NCBI GenBank assembly: GCA_900498135.1
Contig: LR026961.1
Coordinates: forward strand, 4,251,552-4,315,551
Direction of reading: 5' to 3'
Source of the DNA: an uncultured Desulfatiglans sp.
GTDB taxonomy: Bacteria; Desulfobacterota; DSM-4660; Desulfatiglandales; Desulfatiglandaceae
DNA: 64,000 nucleotides
Below, one piece after another: positions 59,983 through 64,000 of the stretch. The position numbers and the translations under genes were made by a program. How positions within the stretch are numbered: the first letter of the stretch is position 1; the number at the start of each line of letters is the position of its first letter. The notes under the pieces are model-generated. The model saw nothing but the letters and a program-made list of their open reading frames with translations. It did no database searches and was not told the DNA's origin.

Positions 59983-60627
59983 ATGAAAAGACAGACCACA
60001 AAGAAAATCAACGCGGCCATCGTTGAAAGCAGAAGCGATGCTTTCGATTGGCCGCTGCGCAGCCTTTCATCCGAGCTTTACTGGTGGATAGCGTTCTTCA
60101 ACACCGCTTTCTTCAAAAACCAACCGGTGCCCATGCCGATCCTGTCGTTCGAGAAGAAAAGCGTGAAGAACCTGGGCCATTACCAAAAAGAAAGAAACGG
60201 GTTCGGACTGAAAGAAAACATCAACATCAACCAATGCCACCTTGGCCGACCGCTATGGGAAATTTTGGTGATCCTGATCCATGAGATGTGCCACTCCTGG
60301 CAAAACCTTTACGGAAAACCATCCGGATCGTGGTTCCACAACAAGGAGTTCAGGAACAAGATGGCAGAGACAGGGATCGTTACAGACAACAGGGGCCGAC
60401 ACCTGAAAGTGGACGACCCGTTCGTGTTCCTCCTGGAAAAGCACGGGATAGATTTTGGTTGTCCGAAAAATTCTGAAAGAAGCATCAAAGTCGCCCGGGA
60501 ACATGAACCAAAGGGCAAATCAAAGCTCAAGAAGTGGACGTGCGGATGCACAAACATTCGTGTTGCCGTATCAGATCTTGAGGCCAAGTGCCTTAAATGC
60601 GGCAACAGGTTTGAGATGCTTACCTAA
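59983..60627 (+). CDS. SprT-like zinc protease
   Basis: A 214-aa protein, SD GGGAGG. The zincin motif ILIHEMCHSWQNLYG (HExxH) is at about residues 99-113, with NKEFRNKMAE holding the third ligand region. A C-terminal ribbon (WTCGCTNIRVAV ... AKCLKCGNRF) completes the SprT layout. SprT/Spartan proteins remove DNA-protein crosslinks. On mobile elements the role is unknown. Confidence 0.85.
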   Translation: MKRQTTKKINAAIVESRSDAFDWPLRSLSSELYWWIAFFNTAFFKNQPVPMPILSFEKKSVKNLGHYQKERNGFGLKENININQCHLGRPLWEILVILIHEMCHSWQNLYGKPSGSWFHNKEFRNKMAETGIVTDNRGRHLKVDDPFVFLLEKHGIDFGCPKNSERSIKVAREHEPKGKSKLKKWTCGCTNIRVAVSDLEAKCLKCGNRFEMLT

Positions 60628-60651
60628 CGGCATAAATCCGGACATTTCTAC

Positions 60652-60690
60652 AAAAAAGGCCTCTCGTACAAGAAGCGGGGGGCCTTTTTT
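60652..60690 (+). terminator. Intrinsic terminator directly before an SD
   Basis: AAAAAAGGCC pairs with GGCCTTTTTT across a 19-nt loop that can extend the stem. Then GTGAAGAAAGGAG holds the SD of the gene at 60709. Nearly the same junction sequence as at 54764-54787. Confidence 0.85.
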
Positions 60691-60708
60691 GTGAAGAAAG
60701 GAGACCTT

Positions 60709-61743
60709 ATGAGATTAGCAGCACAGGCAAAGATGGGTTATTACCCGACCCCGGAGAACGTAACGCCGATCATAAAAAGATATCTTAAACGACGGTCTGA
60801 GGGGCTTATGAGGATATTGGACCCCTGCGCCGGCGAAGGTACGGCCATTGGTCTTATCGGGCATCATCTTGAGGCCGAAACCTACGGCATAGAGATCAAC
60901 CTTGAAAGAGGCATAAAGGCAAAAGAATGCCTTACAAAATGCCTTGTGACAGACTACCAGGACACGAGGATCAGCCACGGCTCGTTTTCCCTGTTGTGGC
61001 TCAATCCCCCCTATGACTGGGCAGCAAAAGATGATGAGCTTGAAGCCTCAGAAAGGTACGAAAGAACATTCCTCAGGGACTCCATGAAATATCTCTGCCC
61101 GAAAGGCATTCTTGTCTACCTCATCCCCCAGAGAAGGCTCGATGGACACATCGCCCGGATGCTTTCATACCGGTTGGAGCGCATCTGTGTCTTCAGGTTT
61201 CCGGAGGAGGAATACAGGTTTTTCAAGCAGTTGGTCATTTTCGGTGTTCTGAAGAAAAGGCCTGACAAGGAAGAGGACACTGCAGAATATCTGAAAAAAT
61301 GCGGGCAAAGGAAAGCCATAGTTCCTTACCTTCCAGAGGCCCCGACGCACGTCTACGATGTTCCAGTATCTCCATCAAAAACAGGCTTTGTTTTCAGAAG
61401 CAAGGAGATTGATCCGGAAGAACTCGCAGAGGAGATACAGGAATATGGGCTTTTCAGCCAGTTCAGGGAAATGACCACTCCCCTCAAGATGACGGAAAAA
61501 ATCACACCGATCATGCCGCTTAGGCACGGCCACCTTGCCCAGATTCTGGCATGCGGGTTAATGAACGGAATCGTCTGGGACAAGGACCGGAAGGATCCAC
61601 TCCTGATCAAGGGGGTGACGAAAAAAGAGGTCAAGCATTCAGTGGAGGTCAATGGAGACATTGAGAAACATATAGAGACCGACCAGATCAGAATCATTAT
61701 CCATGCATTCAACCGAAACGGTGAGATGTTTACCGTTCAATAA
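60709..61743 (+). CDS. DUF6094-like DNA methyltransferase
   Basis: 344 aa from the ATG at 60709. KMGYYPTPENVTPIIKRYL, then LDPCAGEGTAIGLIG (motif I, about residues 38-52), then LLWLNPPYDWAAKD (motif IV NPPY). An N6-adenine methyltransferase fold. DUF6094 genes usually lie next to SNF2-like helicases on mobile elements, and one follows here. It may be part of anti-restriction or of an unrecognised defence pair. Confidence 0.82.
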   Translation: MRLAAQAKMGYYPTPENVTPIIKRYLKRRSEGLMRILDPCAGEGTAIGLIGHHLEAETYGIEINLERGIKAKECLTKCLVTDYQDTRISHGSFSLLWLNPPYDWAAKDDELEASERYERTFLRDSMKYLCPKGILVYLIPQRRLDGHIARMLSYRLERICVFRFPEEEYRFFKQLVIFGVLKKRPDKEEDTAEYLKKCGQRKAIVPYLPEAPTHVYDVPVSPSKTGFVFRSKEIDPEELAEEIQEYGLFSQFREMTTPLKMTEKITPIMPLRHGHLAQILACGLMNGIVWDKDRKDPLLIKGVTKKEVKHSVEVNGDIEKHIETDQIRIIIHAFNRNGEMFTVQ

Positions 61744-61770
61744 AATTACTAAAAGGAGGTGATGGGAATC

Positions 61771-62400
61771 ATGAAACTGCATCCAATACATGCAATGGGA
61801 ATCAGTGCCTATTGTTCCGATATGATCATAGACCCTTACGATCTCGATACCGTCTATCTCATGTCCATCTGCGGTTATCAGGCCACAGTCAAGGGCATTT
61901 TGGCCAATCTTTTGGAAGACTATGGGGTAAGCATAGATATTGGCGGCCACGAGTATTATCTCGCAAGATCGGGATTCAGCTACAAGACCCGGTTGAAGAA
62001 GCTGCCATCCGGGCTCGTTCACGCTGTGGTTTTCCCTCTAACGGCCCTGCCGGAAAAGGAGGGGGAGAAGGAGAATGATTTCTGCGTCTTTAGGGAAGGA
62101 AACGGGGATGTCCTTGGCCTGTTTTTTCGCCACCTGGATGAAAAGACCGAGATACCCCTTCATCCCTCCTGGGCGAACTGGCTCTGGGAGACGTTTATGG
62201 AACAGGAAGGATGGCTCCTTGAACTCAAAACCCTTGCGGGCACCTATTGCGGCTACTCATTTACATTTAATCCCGGCCAGCTTCACGACATCATATCAGA
62301 GGCTATCAGGAAAAAGGTGCCCGAAATCATCCAATGCATGAAATGGAGAGGAGGTGAGGAAAATGGAAAATCTGATTTCGCTCAAGGATTTCTTGAATGA
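61771..62400 (+). CDS. Hypothetical protein between methyltransferase and helicase
   Basis: About 209 aa from the ATG at 61771, SD AAAAGGAGG. MKLHPIHAMGISAYCSDMII, then strands and helices with Trp-rich WANWLWETFMEQEGWLLEL. No family recognised. Its last 38 bp overlap the helicase gene, so the three genes 60709-64000 form one unit. Confidence 0.55.
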   Translation: MKLHPIHAMGISAYCSDMIIDPYDLDTVYLMSICGYQATVKGILANLLEDYGVSIDIGGHEYYLARSGFSYKTRLKKLPSGLVHAVVFPLTALPEKEGEKENDFCVFREGNGDVLGLFFRHLDEKTEIPLHPSWANWLWETFMEQEGWLLELKTLAGTYCGYSFTFNPGQLHDIISEAIRKKVPEIIQCMKWRGGEENGKSDFAQGFLE

Positions 62401-64000
62401 ATATGGCGAAAACATGGCCGAGAAGGTCACAAAGGAGCTAAGTGTTATCCATGATCCCACAACAGAAAAGGAGATAGAAATATCATCACTTCTCAATGGC
62501 ATGAAAAAGAGACCTTTCCCCTCGCAAGGAGAGATCATCAAGGCATGCTACAAGTCCCTGATTTCGGGCAACAGGGCGGCTTATATGGTGGCGGAATGCG
62601 GCACTGGGAAAACCCTCATGGCCATCGCGACCGCCTACACCCTGCATGTTTATAAAGGCATCCATCGGGTGCTGGTCATCTGCCCGCCACATCTCGTTCC
62701 CAAATGGATTCACGAGATAAAGGACAGCCTCTCAAACGTAAAGGCCTATAACTTCAATGGCAAGGACATCATAAAACGGCTTGAGCTGCTGCGGAAACAG
62801 CCGGTTCCCTATGGACTTGAGTTCTATGTCATCGGTAGAGAAAGGGCGAAGACAGGGTTCCTTTGGAGGCCTGCGGTCGTGACCTGGCAGAGGAAATATT
62901 TCTGCCCGAAGTGTGGAAAGGAGTTGCTGGACAAGGACGGATACCCCTTGCCTGTCTTTGAAAGGAACACCCAGGAGCGGTTCAAAAAAAGGCATTCGTG
63001 TAAAAACAGGGTCTGGAAATGGACCCACGATCCTGATACCGGGGAACCTCAACGAATCGAGGTGATCTGCGGAGAACAGCTCTGGCAACCTGATAACACC
63101 AGAAAAACCTATCGCAAGGTAATCCCCGCCAAGTTTATCAAGAAAAAAATGAAGGGGTGCTACGACCTGCTGATCTGTGATGAGGTCCATCAGTTCAAGA
63201 ACGAATCAGGCCAGGGTTATGCATTCGGGGCCCTTGCATCCGCGTGTCAGTGCACGTTGTGCCTTACCGGAACCCTTGCAGGAGGGTACTCCTCGGATGT
63301 CTATCATCTCCTGTTCCGTACCCATTCCAAGCTCATGCTGGAGGATAACAACAAGTGGGGGAATCCAAAGGGGTTCATAGAGAGGTACGGCGTGCTGGAG
63401 CGGATCACCACCATCAAGGAGGAGGACGGCCTGACAACCAAAGCAAAGAGGCGAACGGTCGTGAAGGAAAAGCCGGGGATCAGTCCATTGTTGCTGGGAA
63501 AGATGCTGTTATCGAATTCGGTCTTCCTGAGGCTTTCAGATGTGATGGACGCTCTTCAGCCTTATGAAGAGGATGTGATCGAGCTTGGTATGGATCCCCA
63601 GATGGCGCAGTTCTACGCGGAATTTGAAGACACCTTGAAAGAGGCCCTAAGAGAGGCCCTGGCGAGGGGTGACAATTCGTTACTGGGCGGCTACCTGCAT
63701 GCCCTGCTCTCCTATCCGGAAAGAATATATAAGGGAGTGCGGGTCATCCATCCCCATACGAAGGAGACGGTTGCCTATGGTCCTCCCCTTCAGGGTGTCA
63801 TGCCCAAGGAGCATGAGCTCATAGGCATCATAAAAGGCGAGTTGGAAAACAGGCGCAAGGTTCTGGTCTACATTCAGAATTCCGATACCACGGATATCAG
63901 CCCAAGGCTCGTCCATATGATGAAAGAGGACAACATCAAAGTGAAGGTTCTCAGAAGCGGGGATACCGAGGGAAGGGCCAAGATCATTCAAGGGTGGCTC
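62363..64000 (+). CDS. SNF2/DEAD-like helicase, 5' part
   Basis: 546 codons from the ATG at 62363 (MENLISLKDFLNEYGENMAE), open to the window end. Motif I is VAECGTGKTLMAIATAY, motif Ia VLVICPPHLVPKW, motif II LLICDEVHQFK and motif III LCLTGTLAGG. A zinc ribbon is inserted between Ia and II (YFCPKCGKELLDKDG). The helicase C-terminal domain begins near the window end (KVLVYIQNSDTT). SD GAGGAGGTG. A translocase linked to the methyltransferase; remodelling or restriction are both possible. Confidence 0.88.
   Translation, partial: MENLISLKDFLNEYGENMAEKVTKELSVIHDPTTEKEIEISSLLNGMKKRPFPSQGEIIKACYKSLISGNRAAYMVAECGTGKTLMAIATAYTLHVYKGIHRVLVICPPHLVPKWIHEIKDSLSNVKAYNFNGKDIIKRLELLRKQPVPYGLEFYVIGRERAKTGFLWRPAVVTWQRKYFCPKCGKELLDKDGYPLPVFERNTQERFKKRHSCKNRVWKWTHDPDTGEPQRIEVICGEQLWQPDNTRKTYRKVIPAKFIKKKMKGCYDLLICDEVHQFKNESGQGYAFGALASACQCTLCLTGTLAGGYSSDVYHLLFRTHSKLMLEDNNKWGNPKGFIERYGVLERITTIKEEDGLTTKAKRRTVVKEKPGISPLLLGKMLLSNSVFLRLSDVMDALQPYEEDVIELGMDPQMAQFYAEFEDTLKEALREALARGDNSLLGGYLHALLSYPERIYKGVRVIHPHTKETVAYGPPLQGVMPKEHELIGIIKGELENRRKVLVYIQNSDTTDISPRLVHMMKEDNIKVKVLRSGDTEGRAKIIQGWL

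Noticed and set aside
1-64000. Archaeal host genome
   Set aside because: Orc1/Cdc6 and some TATA-like boxes suggest it, but DnaN, sigma/anti-sigma genes and many hairpin/U-tract terminators fit a bacterial host better. It remains possible for part of the element's ancestry.

Overview
The window is best read as the left part of a large integrated mobile element, or two related elements fused together, in a bacterial chromosome. Signs of a bacterial host are a tRNA-Asp remnant with an encoded CCA end followed by an intrinsic terminator, many hairpin-plus-U-tract terminators, strong Shine-Dalgarno (SD) sites, an ECF-like sigma factor with a zinc-finger anti-sigma partner, and a bacterial-type DnaN clamp. 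A palindromic repeat near 32.8 kb resembles those common in Desulfobacterota/deltaproteobacteria, but the taxon cannot be fixed from this sequence. Against this background one gene (40662-41915) has a clear archaeal-type Orc1/Cdc6 architecture, with ORB-like inverted boxes flanking an AT-rich tract just upstream.

Layout: 0-2.9 kb is probably chromosome, with a small IS200-type insertion and an Mrr-type nuclease. At 2938-2985 lies the displaced 3' part of tRNA-Asp, with its terminator on the left and a tyrosine integrase (3178-4323) on the right. The element therefore extends rightward, and its other end (a rebuilt tRNA-Asp) was not seen. From 4.3 to 8.7 kb a leftward operon encodes an OB-fold-like protein, an excisionase-like protein, small membrane proteins, a winged-helix/nuclease protein and a HerA/TraG-like ATPase. 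A divergent sigma/anti-sigma pair follows (8.8-10.2 kb). From 10.2 to 18.4 kb there are mostly unknown small genes, many with zinc ribbons, an orphan DNA methyltransferase and two paralogues of an unrecognised 195-aa family. Several have structured leaders: hairpins that bury the SD, and a duplicated leader with a wobble-compatible pairing.

From 18.7 to 40.1 kb is a defence island. It holds an atypical BREX-like operon (HTH, RadC-N/BrxA-like fusion, BrxB-like, methyltransferase, BrxC/PglY-like ATPase, PglZ, a possible 33-aa microprotein, BrxL), a two-gene CBASS (CD-NTase plus SLATT), a SIR2-STAND-TPR protein, an intact HU/IHF gene, an Mrr enzyme and two further genes. Broken pieces of the HU/IHF gene lie exactly at the junctions between the defence modules.

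From 40.1 to 64 kb is a replication and maintenance region: the putative Orc1-type origin, Orc1/Cdc6, an OB-fold protein, a Cas4/RecB-like nuclease, a HerA ATPase fused to a winged helix and nuclease, zinc-ribbon microproteins, DUF2958, DUF932, RadC-JAB, ArdC-like, SLOG, DnaN, SprT-like, a methyltransferase and an SNF2-like helicase cut by the window end. Three insertions interrupt this region. One is a 252-bp MITE-like element with an 8-bp target duplication. One is an IS66-type element carrying a DUF4338 gene, with exact ends and an 8-bp duplication, which splits a gene. One is a TniAB/ExeA-type transposon with a RepB-primase-like gene.
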